Positions 15,798 to 24,631 of a stretch of DNA of 48,914 nt are shown in pieces. Both the position numbers and the translations under genes were made by a program. Below the pieces are notes generated by a model that ran no database searches, was not told where the DNA came from, and worked only from the letters and a program-made list of their open reading frames with translations. Each line of letters opens with the position of its first letter. Positions within the stretch are counted from its first letter, which is position 1. Origin of the DNA: Bacteroidales bacterium H3 (GTDB lineage Bacteria; Bacteroidota; Bacteroidia; Bacteroidales; Muribaculaceae); NCBI GenBank assembly GCA_001701135.1, contig DAAN01000002.1:1-48914 (forward strand), written 5' to 3'.

Positions 15798-18086
15798 ATG
15801 GATTTATTGTTTTTGGGAATTGTAATATTCCTGTTTCTATTGGCAGTGTTCGACCTCTCGGTGGGTGTGAGCAACGATGCGGTGAACTTTCTGTCGTCGG
15901 CGGTAGGGGCGAAAGCCGCGTCGTTCAAACGGATAATCATAGTGGCTTCCATCGGCGTGTTTATCGGCGCCGCCATGAGCAACGGCATGATGGATGTAGC
16001 GCGGCACGGAATCTTCAGGCCTGAGAATCTGTCATTCTACGATGTGATAGCCATTTTCATGGCGGTGATGGTGACCGACGTTATTCTCCTCGATGTGTTC
16101 AACTCGCTGGGGATGCCCACCTCCACCACCGTGTCGCTTGTGTTTGAGCTGTTGGGTGCCACGTTTGTGGTGGCATTGTTCAGAATGGCGGCTCCTGAAA
16201 GTACCCTCGGGATGGGCGATTTGCTCAACACCGAGAAAGCGTTGTCGGTGATCATCGGCATTTTCCTGTCGGTAGGCATAGCGTTTGTCTTCGGTGCGGT
16301 GGTGCAGTTTCTCACCCGTCTCCTTTTCACCTTTGAATATAAGAGCAGGCTGAAATGGAAGGCCGGTATTTTCGGCGGTGTGGCCTGCACGGCCATAGTC
16401 TATTTCATGCTGCTCAAGGGGATTAAAGATCTTACGATAATGACTCCCGATCTGAAAGCATGGATCGGAAGCAACAATCTGTTGATATTGGGAGGCTGCC
16501 TCGTGGTTTTCACGATGCTGATGCAGATTTTGCATCTGCTGAAAGTGAATGTGTTCAAGGTGGTGGTGCTCCTGGGCACATTCTCGCTGTCGATGGCGTT
16601 CGCCGGCAATGACCTTGTAAACTTTGTGGGCGTGCCCCTCACATCTCTGGCGTCATATAATGACTACATCGCCAACGGAGGTGGCGACCTCCACGGATTT
16701 ATGATGAGCAGCCTCAAAGGCCCCGCCCAGACACCGTTTTATTTCCTCATTGGTGCCGGAGGCATTATGGTGGCGGCTCTGAGCACGTCGAAAAAGGCCC
16801 GGCAGGTGACACAGACCACCGTAGGGCTGAGCGCCAAATCGCAGGGCGACGAGATTTTCGGCAGCTCGCGTCTTGGCAGGGCCATTGTGCGTGGCGCGCT
16901 CAATACCCACGCCTGGATCAGCGACCACACTCCTGCCAAAGTCAAGGAATGGATTGACCGCCGGATGAACAGTTCCGTGACTCAGGAGGAGGACGGGGCG
17001 GCATTCGACCTTGTCCGCGGATCGGTGAATCTGATGCTGGCGGCCATACTGATTGCATTCGGCACCTCGCTCAAACTCCCTCTTTCCACAACATTCGTGA
17101 CCTTTATGGTGGCTATGGGCACCTCGCTGGCCGACAAGGCCTGGGGGCGCGAAAGCGCCGTGTTCCGCGTCACGGGTGTGGTGTCGGTGATCGGCGGATG
17201 GTTCCTGACGGCCGGAGTGGCCTTTATCGGAGCGGGCATTGTGGTGTGCCTGATGCACCTGGGTGGTATACCCGTGATGATTGCGGGAGGCGTCATCGCC
17301 ATTGCAGTTCTTATCCGCAGCAACATGCGCTTCCGCAGGAAACAGGCCGATGACAACGGCGACGCGCTGTTCCAGACGATACTCTCGACCGATAATTCCG
17401 CTGAAGTGTGGGGCCTGCTCAACCGCTACATCAACGAGAAACAGAAGATGTTCCTGCAGTTTGCCGCCCGTTGTTTCGACGATGTCACCCGCGGTTTCAT
17501 GGATGATAACACGAAACTGCTGTCGCGTTCCGAAAAAGCCCTTGTCAGTGAAAAAGATGTGCTTAAAACTCAGCGCCGCAAACTCACTCTCTGCCTCCGG
17601 CAGGTCAATCCCGAGACGGCAATGGAGAAACGCACCTGGTTTCATCTGAGCAACAACCTGGCCATGTCGATGACCTACAATCTGCGCCATATCAATGAGG
17701 TGTGCAAGGAGCATGTCGACAATAACTTCCGACCGTTGCCGCGAGAACTCGGTGAGGCATTGTCGCAGGTCAGCGCCTCGATTATCGGGGTGCTTGACGA
17801 GGCTGAGGCAACACTCGATGCAAAAGATCCCGAAATCATCGACGCACTCCGCAACAGGTGCAGTGAAATCAAAGACCGGCTGTCGATGCTCACGCGCGAT
17901 GTCTACGATCTGCTCCAGAAAGGAGATACAGAGCATCTCACGGTAGCCTATGTCTATCTCAACGTGCTTCAGGAGACGCAGGAGTTTGTGACATCTCTGC
18001 GCAAGATGCTCAGGGCCATAGGTAAGCTCAATCTCGCCCCCGCCTCCTACCGCAGTTTCTCATTTCATTCCACGCTTGCCCGGTAA
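15798..18086 (+). CDS. PiT-family inorganic phosphate transporter with fused PhoU-like domain
   Basis: 762 residues. Residues 1 to about 510 form a PiT (PHO4) permease: two inverted repeats of membrane helices with the signature segments GVSNDAVNFLSSAVG (about 25-40) and AGNDLVNFVGVPL (about 275), plus a hydrophilic loop at about 335-400. From about 515 to the end a soluble helical region rich in Leu, Glu and Arg resembles PhoU. Such fusions are known in Bacteroidetes. It takes up phosphate, coupled to H+ or Na+, across the inner membrane; the PhoU-like part probably gates it. Transcription may come from the promoter at 15643-15673 through the 29-codon ORF, or from the box within the repeat end. 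Convergent with ogt at 10 bases. Confidence 0.93.
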   Translation: MDLLFLGIVIFLFLLAVFDLSVGVSNDAVNFLSSAVGAKAASFKRIIIVASIGVFIGAAMSNGMMDVARHGIFRPENLSFYDVIAIFMAVMVTDVILLDVFNSLGMPTSTTVSLVFELLGATFVVALFRMAAPESTLGMGDLLNTEKALSVIIGIFLSVGIAFVFGAVVQFLTRLLFTFEYKSRLKWKAGIFGGVACTAIVYFMLLKGIKDLTIMTPDLKAWIGSNNLLILGGCLVVFTMLMQILHLLKVNVFKVVVLLGTFSLSMAFAGNDLVNFVGVPLTSLASYNDYIANGGGDLHGFMMSSLKGPAQTPFYFLIGAGGIMVAALSTSKKARQVTQTTVGLSAKSQGDEIFGSSRLGRAIVRGALNTHAWISDHTPAKVKEWIDRRMNSSVTQEEDGAAFDLVRGSVNLMLAAILIAFGTSLKLPLSTTFVTFMVAMGTSLADKAWGRESAVFRVTGVVSVIGGWFLTAGVAFIGAGIVVCLMHLGGIPVMIAGGVIAIAVLIRSNMRFRRKQADDNGDALFQTILSTDNSAEVWGLLNRYINEKQKMFLQFAARCFDDVTRGFMDDNTKLLSRSEKALVSEKDVLKTQRRKLTLCLRQVNPETAMEKRTWFHLSNNLAMSMTYNLRHINEVCKEHVDNNFRPLPRELGEALSQVSASIIGVLDEAEATLDAKDPEIIDALRNRCSEIKDRLSMLTRDVYDLLQKGDTEHLTVAYVYLNVLQETQEFVTSLRKMLRAIGKLNLAPASYRSFSFHSTLAR

Positions 18087-18096
18087 AATATGGGCA

Positions 18097-18606
18097 TCAC
18101 AGAGCGCCTTCGAGGGTTAGAAGTGCGCGCTTGGTGTCCAGACCGCCGCCGTAGCCCCCGAGGGAGTGGTCGCTGCCGATGACACGGTGGCATGGCGCGA
18201 AGATCGAGATATAATTGGCTCCGTTGGCGTTGGCGACAGCGCGTACAGCCTTGGGCATCCCGATTCTTCGCGCCATTTCGCCATAAGAGACGGTAGTGCC
18301 GTAAGGGATGTTGAGCAGTTCGTTCCATACCTTTTGCTGGAAATCGGTGCCTGCGAACAATAGCGGCACATCGAACAGGGTTCGCCTGCCTGCAAAGTAT
18401 TCGTCGAGTTCACTGGCGGCCTGCTCGATGACGGAGGAAGTGCCCTCCGTGAATTCGGCGCCGAGCTGTTGCCGCAGGCGCCGGAACGTTTGCGCATGAT
18501 GCCGCTCGACCAGCCAGTCGCAGATGCAGAGTCTGTCGCCTGCTGAACCGAGCAATAGGAGGCCGCAAGGCGTTTCGTATCGCATTGTTGTGATAATCGT
18601 TTTCAT
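18097..18606 (-). CDS. ogt: Methylated-DNA--protein-cysteine methyltransferase (Ogt/MGMT)
   Basis: 169 residues, the size of Ogt without the Ada regulatory domain. It moves the alkyl group from O6-alkylguanine to its own cysteine in a single-use reaction. The acceptor Cys139 lies in APCHRVIG, preceded by the helix-turn-helix part (GTTVSYGEMARRIGMPKAVRAV) and followed by GYGGGLDTKRALL. The N-terminal ribonuclease-H-like domain covers about 1-85. Cytoplasmic. No clear promoter is seen; it lies just downstream of the tRNA-Asn terminator. Confidence 0.96.
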   Translation of the reverse strand: MKTIITTMRYETPCGLLLLGSAGDRLCICDWLVERHHAQTFRRLRQQLGAEFTEGTSSVIEQAASELDEYFAGRRTLFDVPLLFAGTDFQQKVWNELLNIPYGTTVSYGEMARRIGMPKAVRAVANANGANYISIFAPCHRVIGSDHSLGGYGGGLDTKRALLTLEGAL

Positions 18607-18651
18607 GGCGACAACGTGAGAAAAGGAGACGAAGTTAATGGATCAGGTTAA

Positions 18652-18717
18652 TGACAGCACCCTCCCATCCGGATATAAAAAGCGCTGTGTCAAGCATTTT
18701 GACACAGCGTCTTTTTT
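18652..18717. terminator. Bidirectional terminator cassette, copy A
   Basis: Hairpin arms 18682-18693 and 18699-18710 (11 of 12 pair) are flanked by T runs on both strands; it ends transcripts from the tRNA-Asn gene on the minus strand. The whole 66 bases match copy B at 27511-27576 with 2 differences, including 30 bases of non-palindromic flank. Confidence 0.8.
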
Positions 18718-18718
18718 G

Positions 18719-18792
18719 CGCTTCAAGATGGACTCGAACCAACGACCCTCTGATTAACAGTCAGATGCTCTAACCGACTGAGCTATTGAAGC
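18719..18792 (-). tRNA. tRNA-Asn (anticodon GTT)
   Basis: 74 nt. Acceptor stem GCTTCAA/TTGAAGC with discriminator G. D-arm sequence TAGCTCAGTCGGTTAGAGC, anticodon loop CTGTTAA (GTT at 18756-18758) and T-arm GGTTCGAGTCC are all present. CCA is not encoded. Its promoter and terminator are recognisable. Confidence 0.97.
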
Positions 18793-18844
18793 TTAAATAA
18801 TTCATGAGCCGAAGCTCACGTCGCCCCTCCGGGCTTTTGCGATG

Positions 18845-18875
18845 CAAAATTAGTTGTTTCTTTCGACATATGCAA
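18845..18875 (-). promoter_or_regulatory. Promoter of tRNA-Asn
   Basis: On the minus strand: TTG (18873-18875), 20 bases, TAATTTTG (18845-18852), about 50 bases before the mature 5' end. Confidence 0.75.
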
Positions 18876-18940
18876 GTATTTCCTAAATTATTTTCTTGCG
18901 ACCGCGACGAAAAGACAATGAAAGACCGATCTGAAATATA

Positions 18941-18972
18941 ATTGCGGCGTGCCGGTGAGGGCGCGCCGCAAT
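18941..18972 (-). terminator. Terminator of tRNA-Cys
   Basis: ATTGCGGCG (18941-18949) pairs with CGCCGCAAT (18964-18972), just past the tRNA 3' end and followed on the minus strand by TATATTTC. Confidence 0.65.
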
Positions 18973-18981
18973 CGGTGGGGG

Positions 18982-19052
18982 AGGTGCCAAGCGGATTCGA
19001 ACCGCTGTGGAAGGTTTTGCAGACCTTTACCTAACCACTCGGACATGGCACC
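18982..19052 (-). tRNA. tRNA-Cys (anticodon GCA)
   Basis: 71 nt. Acceptor stem GGTGCCA/TGGCACC with discriminator T, as is typical for Cys. Anticodon loop CTGCAAA (GCA at 19018-19020 on the complement) and T-arm GGTTCGAATCC. CCA is not encoded. Confidence 0.97.
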
Positions 19053-19074
19053 ATGTGGGTTGCTTTTGCAGGTG

Positions 19075-19106
19075 CAAAGTTATGGTTTTATTTTCAATCT
19101 GCCAAA
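19075..19106 (-). promoter_or_regulatory. Promoter of tRNA-Cys
   Basis: On the minus strand: TTTG (19103-19106), 20 bases, TAACTTTG (19075-19082), about 22 bases before the mature tRNA. Confidence 0.75.
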
Positions 19107-19182
19107 TTTTTCTGCCACTTTATTTCAGTCTGCTCTCAAACAGGATGCAAACTGTATTATTTTAGATATATAATTGGCGCTT

Positions 19183-19203
19183 CGTTTCCGGTTTCCGGAA
19201 ACG
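19183..19203 (-). terminator. Hairpin after the DUF4270 gene, probable terminator
   Basis: Perfect 9-base arms CGTTTCCGG and CCGGAAACG with a 3-base loop lie 4 bases past the stop codon. The following minus-strand sequence is only moderately T-rich. Confidence 0.5.
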
Positions 19204-19206
19204 GGA

Positions 19207-20592
19207 TTATTTGAGAGTCTGCTTGGAGAACTGGAAAGTGATTTTGGCGTCGGCGAGATTGAGGCGTACCATAGCCGGTTTGCCGATATAGGGGGTGACG
19301 GCCGACACGTAGACCGAGTTCTGGTAGCCGTTGGAATTCTGCTCGGTGGTCAGCGACACGGGGGTAAGGCAGAATGTGTATTCCTCGGCGGGAATCTGCG
19401 TGGGGTCGGGATATTTGTTGAGCAGCTCCAGAAGATATTCGCGGAGACTGGAGAAGTTGTAGACATGGTCGCCGGCGTTATACTCCGCAAGGAAGGATTT
19501 CTTGTTGTCGGGCAGGGAATTGTCGAGGAAGAATGAGTCACGGTCTTTCTCGAGCACCATGAGGAGCGACGACGGAGGCTCGATGCCGTAGTCGTTGGCG
19601 ATGACTTCGGCGGGAATCTGCATGGCGAGGGTGTTGACCACCGAGATGCTTCCGCGGTTGGCGTTGTAGTAGTCGATCACGTCGGTTATGGGGAATGTGA
19701 GCTGTACATCGCGTCCCACGGGGGCGACGATAATCTCTTCGCCGGCGTTGATGCGGGCCTGCAGCTGCGGCGACATTATGAATTTGATGTTGTTGTTTGA
19801 GACAACTTCGGGGGTGACGGTGAAATATCGGCCTTCGTAACGCTTGATGGCGGGTTTGCCGTCGGCGTCGGTAATGTCGGTGTGGTAATACATCACCATC
19901 AGCGTGTTTTCAATCTGGGTCACGCGGCCTGCGCCGTAAGAGTTGCGCACATAGATGCCGGGGAAATATTGCGCGAATGTGGTGGGGAGAGCATATGCCC
20001 CGGGGTTGTTCTTGTAGAGCGTGAAGAGGTCGCGTGCGAGCTGCACGGGGAGTTTCACTTCGATTGACCGGAAAGAGAGAGCCTGGATGGAGTCGGTGCG
20101 GCCCAGTGCGTTGCCCACATAGACCGTCTTGCCGAGGGGAGCTTCCGACAGGTCGCAATATTCGGCGGGATCGAATGTGGAATAGATGGGTGTGGGCAGG
20201 GGGCGGTTGAGGCGGTAGACTTCCAGACCCATCGGGGCGATGGAGTCGCCAACATAGGCACCGTTATGGTAGTTGAGGAGGAGCTTGATGGAGTCGATGT
20301 TCTCCTCTGTGACGCCATCGGTGTCGAGTTTCACGGCGGGCATGAACTGGCACACGAAGTCGGAGCTGAAATTGCCGTAGCCTTCGGCGTGGATGTCGCC
20401 CAGAAGCTGAGTGATGGTGCGGGATTCGATGCGGCGGTTGAGCTGTGAGTGCCCTGTGACCGAGAAATCATTGCAGATCACCACTTCCGAGTCCTCCTGA
20501 ACGAGCGAGGAACCGATGTTTTGCGAGGTGTTGTCGCAGGCCGACAGTGTGAGCAGGGCTATTGAGGCGCAGACGGCTGTGAGATGTTTCAT
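19207..20592 (-). CDS. DUF4270 family lipoprotein
   Basis: 461 residues. Signal peptide with lipobox (LLTLSAC, Cys19). The body matches the pattern I associate with DUF4270, a Bacteroidetes outer-surface lipoprotein family of unknown function: the start after the Cys (IGSSLVQEDSEVVI), repeated beta strands, YVGNALGRTDSIQ, and a late FYHTDI/VNTLAMQIP-type barrel or sandwich region. No catalytic motif seen. Its ATG overlaps the stop of the GlgA-like gene (ATGA at 20589-20592), so both are made from one mRNA with coupled translation. Confidence 0.85.
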   Translation of the reverse strand: MKHLTAVCASIALLTLSACDNTSQNIGSSLVQEDSEVVICNDFSVTGHSQLNRRIESRTITQLLGDIHAEGYGNFSSDFVCQFMPAVKLDTDGVTEENIDSIKLLLNYHNGAYVGDSIAPMGLEVYRLNRPLPTPIYSTFDPAEYCDLSEAPLGKTVYVGNALGRTDSIQALSFRSIEVKLPVQLARDLFTLYKNNPGAYALPTTFAQYFPGIYVRNSYGAGRVTQIENTLMVMYYHTDITDADGKPAIKRYEGRYFTVTPEVVSNNNIKFIMSPQLQARINAGEEIIVAPVGRDVQLTFPITDVIDYYNANRGSISVVNTLAMQIPAEVIANDYGIEPPSSLLMVLEKDRDSFFLDNSLPDNKKSFLAEYNAGDHVYNFSSLREYLLELLNKYPDPTQIPAEEYTFCLTPVSLTTEQNSNGYQNSVYVSAVTPYIGKPAMVRLNLADAKITFQFSKQTLK

Positions 20593-21419
20593 GACTGAGA
20601 ATTTGCGGGGAAGAGCGAACGATAGAAATCCACCACGGAGGTGGCGTCGGTGAGTTCGCCCTGATAGGGGAGGAAGGGCTTGCCGGCAGCGGCGGCGTAG
20701 TCGAGAAGTTCCTGCGGAATGGATTCCGAGGCCTGGATGATGCCGTCGGCGTAGTCGATGGCGAGTTTGTTGAGGGTGATTGCGTCGACAGGTCCGTCGC
20801 CGAGCGTGGCGAGATCCTCGTCTGTAAAACCGTCGAAGCGGAGTTTGTCCTTGAAACGCGGGTCGAGGGTTCCCTCGAACGAGTCGTCGAAGAGCGAATA
20901 TACCACGGGAGAACCGCCTACGGTGGGGTCGTCGTTATAGATTTTCTTAAGATATAGAGGCACCAGAGCGGTTGCCCATCCCGAGCAGTGGATCATGGCA
21001 GGCTCCCAACGGAGTTTCTTCACGGTCTCCATGGTGCCGCTGGTGAAAAATATGATCCGCTCGTCGTTGTCGGCGGGAGTTTCGCGGATCTCGAGGTCGG
21101 TGACGGCGTGATCCTGGAAATAGTCGTCGGAATCGATGAAATAGACCTGCATTTTGGCAGGCTGAAGGGTGGCCACCTTGATGATGAGCGGGTGGTCGGT
21201 ATCGTCGATTACCAGATTGATGCCCGACAGACGTATCACCTCATGGAGCTGGTTGCGGCGCTCGTTGATGCAGCCGTATTTCGGCATGAAGGCGCGGGCC
21301 TCGAAGCCGTGCTCCTGTACCATAGAGGGGAGATTGCGTCCCAGAAGGCTCATGGGAGTTTCGCGCAGGTAGGGCGCGATTTCCTGGGAGATGTAGAGGA
21401 TTTTATGTTTGGTGTTCAT
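20589..21419 (-). CDS. Short glycogen/starch synthase-like protein (GT5 N-terminal domain only)
   Basis: 276 residues, about half the length of GlgA (near 480). The N-terminal Rossmann part is like GT5: KILYISQEIAPYLRETPMSLLGRNLPS, then RAFMPKYGCINERRNQLHEV, and IHCSGWATALVPLYLK. Two things are missing: the usual KTGG ADP-glucose loop of GlgA near the N-terminus, and the whole C-terminal GT1-like domain. Catalysis by this chain alone is therefore doubtful. Such short forms are common in Bacteroidales genomes and are annotated as glycogen synthase; their true job is unclear. Translationally coupled to the DUF4270 lipoprotein; preceded by a TAACTTTG box at 21487-21494. Confidence 0.8.
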   Translation of the reverse strand: MNTKHKILYISQEIAPYLRETPMSLLGRNLPSMVQEHGFEARAFMPKYGCINERRNQLHEVIRLSGINLVIDDTDHPLIIKVATLQPAKMQVYFIDSDDYFQDHAVTDLEIRETPADNDERIIFFTSGTMETVKKLRWEPAMIHCSGWATALVPLYLKKIYNDDPTVGGSPVVYSLFDDSFEGTLDPRFKDKLRFDGFTDEDLATLGDGPVDAITLNKLAIDYADGIIQASESIPQELLDYAAAAGKPFLPYQGELTDATSVVDFYRSLFPANSQS

Positions 21420-21486
21420 TATCTATAAGTTACCGCGCATGGCGGTGTCGTGTTGCCGGAAAACGATTCCGGGCACAATTCGACTG

Positions 21487-21494
21487 CAAAGTTA
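21487..21494 (-). promoter_or_regulatory. -7 box of the GlgA-like/DUF4270 operon
   Basis: TAACTTTG on the minus strand, 68 bases before the start codon; no -33 at the usual spacing. Confidence 0.5.
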
Positions 21495-21522
21495 CGAAAA
21501 AAATTTAAACTTTTGCCTGTCA

Positions 21523-21554
21523 TTTCGCAATTTGCTCCGATTTGTTTAACTTTG
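21523..21554 (+). promoter_or_regulatory. Promoter of the dsbD operon
   Basis: TTTC (21523-21526, one base off TTTG), 20 bases, TAACTTTG (21547-21554); the start codon follows 25 bases later. Confidence 0.6.
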
Positions 21555-21579
21555 CACCTAAATAAGAAAAATAACAATT

Positions 21580-23622
21580 ATGCGTAATATAATCTCCCGT
21601 ATGCGACATGACAAGCCCGCCACACGTGCGGCGGTATTCTTCGCTCTGTTGCTTCTGTCGGTGCTGCAGGCCGCGGCGCAGTTTGGCCTCGGCGGCGGTC
21701 ACGGCCAGATCCTCGACCCTATAGCCTGGAAAGCCACCGTCACCGACAATGCCGTCGCATCGGCCACAATAAAAATCACTGCCGTAATCGACGACGGCTG
21801 GCATCTCTATTCTCTTGATCTTCCCGAAGATGGCCCCAACGCCACAACCATAGATTTCGACCTGCCGCAGGGCGTGACGCTCGACGGCCGTCTCGTCCCT
21901 TCGAAAAAACCGACCGAGAAATATGACGAGATGTTTGCCCTGAACCTCTCGTGGTGGGAACACAGCGTCACTTTCACTCAGAAGGTTCGTATCGCCGATG
22001 AAAAGACCCACACCGTGGGCATATCCGTGAGCTTCCAGGGATGTGATGACCAGACATGCATAGCCCCCAAGACTCAGCAGCTTGAGGTTGAGGTGGGCAC
22101 CGGTCCCGAGGCGGTGAAGGAGGCTATGGCCGACACAGTCGCCGCGGCGCTTCCCGGAGAGAGTGCTCCCGTTGAGGAGGAGAAACCGCAGACCGACTGG
22201 TGGGCGCCCGTCACATTCAGCGAGGCCGACATGCCCGCCCAGACCGATGTGAGCGGTTCGCCATGGTGGCTGATATTCATATGGGGTTTCGGCGGCGGTC
22301 TGCTGGCGCTGCTCACTCCCTGTGTATGGCCCATGATACCGATGACGGTGAGCTTCTTCCTGAAGAAAAGCGGGAGCCGTGGCAAATCGGTCCGCGACGC
22401 CATGATCTACGGCCTGAGCATCATAGTGATTTACCTCACATTAGGTCTGTTGATCACCGGTATTTTCGGTGCCAGCAAACTCAACGAACTCAGCACCAAC
22501 GCCATATTCAATCTCTGCTTTTTCGCTCTTCTGGTGCTTTTTGGCGTGTCGTTTCTCGGCGGTTTCGACATCAAGCTCCCCTCGAAATGGAGCAACTCGG
22601 CCGACGCCCGCGCCGAAAAGGCTTCGGGGCTGGTGAGCATATTTTTCATGGCCTTCACCCTGGCTCTGGTGTCGTTCTCATGCACCGGCCCGATCATCGG
22701 TACTCTGCTTGTGGAGGCCGCCTCGATGGGCGACCTGACAGGTCCGGCAGTGGGAATGGGCGGTTTCGCTCTGGCGCTGGCGCTCCCCTTCACGCTGTTC
22801 GCCATGTTCCCTTCGTGGCTTAAGGAGATGCCCCGCTCGGGCGGATGGCTCAACTCTGTTAAGGTGGTGTTAGGCTTCCTTGAGTTGGCGCTTTCGCTCA
22901 AATTCCTGTCGGTGGCCGACCTTGCCTACGGCTGGGGAATTCTTGACCGTGAGGTGTTTGTAAGCCTCTGGGTGATTCTTTTCGTGCTGTTGGGCCTCTA
23001 TCTGCTCGGAAAAATCAAATTCAGCCACGATGCCGACCTCGCCCATGTGTCGCTGCCCCGTTTCTTCTTCTCGCTGGCATCGCTCAGCTTCGCATTGTAT
23101 CTGCTGCCGGGTCTGTGGGGCGCGCCTCTAAAGGGTGTGAGCGCTTTTGTCCCCCCGCTGTTCACGCAGGATTTCAACCTTTATGAAGGTGGCCGCTTTG
23201 AAGAATTCGATGATTTTGAAGAAGGGATGGCCTATGCGCGCGAGAGCGGCCGTCCGGTGCTTATCGACTTCTCGGGCTACGGTTGCGTCAACTGCCGCAA
23301 GATGGAGGGCGCTGTGTTCGACACCGGCCGTGTAAGCTCCATCGTCAAGGAGAATTTCGTGCTGATCAAGCTCATGGTCGATGACAAGACTAAACTTCCG
23401 TCGCCGATCACAGTCGAAGAAAACGGAAGGAAAGTGACGCTGATCACCGTGGGCGATAAGTGGAGCTATCTCCAGCGCTCGAAGTTCGGTGCCAATTCTC
23501 AGCCATACTATATAATACTCGACAATGCCGGTCAGGCTCTCACACTGCCATATTTCTACGACGAGGATGTGGAAAAATTCGTGCAGTGGCTCGAAACCGG
23601 CATCAGCAACTATAAGAAATAA
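21580..23622 (+). CDS. dsbD: Thiol:disulfide interchange protein DsbD
   Basis: 680 residues. Passes electrons from the cytoplasm to periplasmic thiol proteins. After a signal peptide (cleavage near LLSVLQAAAQ) comes an N-terminal immunoglobulin-like domain (about 35-170) with a cysteine pair in GCDDQTCIAP. The central part (about 225-500) has eight or so helices with the two membrane cysteines in TPCVWPM and SFSCTGP. The C-terminal thioredoxin domain (from about 545) has CVNC in GYGCVNCRKME. All three redox pairs are present, so the protein looks functional. First gene of a plus-strand operon with mazG, a small exported protein and topB; spacings are 30-44 bases. Confidence 0.95.
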   Translation: MRNIISRMRHDKPATRAAVFFALLLLSVLQAAAQFGLGGGHGQILDPIAWKATVTDNAVASATIKITAVIDDGWHLYSLDLPEDGPNATTIDFDLPQGVTLDGRLVPSKKPTEKYDEMFALNLSWWEHSVTFTQKVRIADEKTHTVGISVSFQGCDDQTCIAPKTQQLEVEVGTGPEAVKEAMADTVAAALPGESAPVEEEKPQTDWWAPVTFSEADMPAQTDVSGSPWWLIFIWGFGGGLLALLTPCVWPMIPMTVSFFLKKSGSRGKSVRDAMIYGLSIIVIYLTLGLLITGIFGASKLNELSTNAIFNLCFFALLVLFGVSFLGGFDIKLPSKWSNSADARAEKASGLVSIFFMAFTLALVSFSCTGPIIGTLLVEAASMGDLTGPAVGMGGFALALALPFTLFAMFPSWLKEMPRSGGWLNSVKVVLGFLELALSLKFLSVADLAYGWGILDREVFVSLWVILFVLLGLYLLGKIKFSHDADLAHVSLPRFFFSLASLSFALYLLPGLWGAPLKGVSAFVPPLFTQDFNLYEGGRFEEFDDFEEGMAYARESGRPVLIDFSGYGCVNCRKMEGAVFDTGRVSSIVKENFVLIKLMVDDKTKLPSPITVEENGRKVTLITVGDKWSYLQRSKFGANSQPYYIILDNAGQALTLPYFYDEDVEKFVQWLETGISNYKK

Positions 23623-23663
23623 TCCCGGCTGCCGGATGCTCCGGCTACGCCGTCAAGACCCAA

Positions 23664-24587
23664 ATGATTATGGAGAATAACCGACCTCACACACGTCAGG
23701 AGAAGATGGAGGCCTTCGGCCGGCTCATCGATGTACTCGACACTCTGCGCGTGAAATGCCCATGGGACGCCAAGCAGACCAATGAGTCGCTGCGCCCCAA
23801 CACCGTAGAGGAGGTATATGAACTTTGCGAGGCTCTGATCAATGCCGACGATGCCGAAATCCGCAAGGAACTCGGCGATGTGCTCCTTCATGTTCTGTTC
23901 TACAGCAAGATAGCCGAGGAAAAAGGACAGTTTGACATAGCCGACGTGTGCGATTCGCTGGTGGCCAAACTCAAATTCCGCCATCCTCACATTTATGGCG
24001 ACGTCACAGCCGACAATGCGCGTCAGGTGGCCATGAACTGGGAGGACATCAAACTGAAAGAACGCCCGCAGGAGGAACACCGGTCGGTGCTCGACGGTGT
24101 GCCCTCGACCCTGCCGGCGCTCAACAAGGCCTTCCGCATTCAGGAAAAAGCCGCCAACGCCGGTTTTGACTGGCAGAACGCCTGCGAGGTGTGGGCCAAG
24201 GTGACCGAGGAAATCGGCGAGTTCTCGACCGAGGCCGAGCGAGTGCGCGTAATGGAGCTTGCCCTTGCCCGTGCCGCCAAGGAGGGACGCGACGAGACCG
24301 ACGGCGCCACCCCGCTGCCGCGCACCGATGCCTCAACCCTCTCGGACCGCATCGCCGAAAGCCGCCGCAACATGGAGGAGGAAATGGGCGATGTGTTCTT
24401 CTCGCTGGTGAATGCCGCGCGGCTCTATCGCGTCATTCCCGAGAATGCGCTTGAAAAGACCAATAAGAAATTCATCTCGCGCTTCTATTACATCGAGAAC
24501 CGTGTGCGCGAATCGGGCCGCCGGTTGCGCGACGTGTCGCTCGAGGAGATGGACGCGCTCTGGGAAGAGGCCAAGAAGAAAGCCTGA
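23664..24587 (+). CDS. mazG: Nucleoside triphosphate pyrophosphohydrolase MazG
   Basis: 307 residues; the E. coli protein is about 263. Hydrolyses NTPs to NMP and pyrophosphate, cleaning the nucleotide pool. Two MazG domains: the first has CPWDAKQTNESL and the metal-binding EEVYELCEAL...ELGDVLLH; the second (from about 165) has the matching WAKVTEEIGEF and EEMGDVFFSLVN. The extra length is a roughly 40-residue insert, rich in Arg, Ala and Asp (about residues 195-235), that splits the second domain between its two acidic motifs. The start could also be the second Met, two residues in. Confidence 0.93.
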   Translation: MIMENNRPHTRQEKMEAFGRLIDVLDTLRVKCPWDAKQTNESLRPNTVEEVYELCEALINADDAEIRKELGDVLLHVLFYSKIAEEKGQFDIADVCDSLVAKLKFRHPHIYGDVTADNARQVAMNWEDIKLKERPQEEHRSVLDGVPSTLPALNKAFRIQEKAANAGFDWQNACEVWAKVTEEIGEFSTEAERVRVMELALARAAKEGRDETDGATPLPRTDASTLSDRIAESRRNMEEEMGDVFFSLVNAARLYRVIPENALEKTNKKFISRFYYIENRVRESGRRLRDVSLEEMDALWEEAKKKA

Positions 24588-24631
24588 CCATCAATAACGA
24601 TTTTCAACACATCATCAAGCACATAGCAACT

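Noticed and set aside
16653..17936. 427-codon minus-strand ORF inside the PiT gene
   Set aside because: Shadow; the His/Gln-rich product has no membrane or enzyme features.
18949..19173. Plus-strand ORF of 74 codons
   Set aside because: It runs antisense through tRNA-Cys and its terminator.
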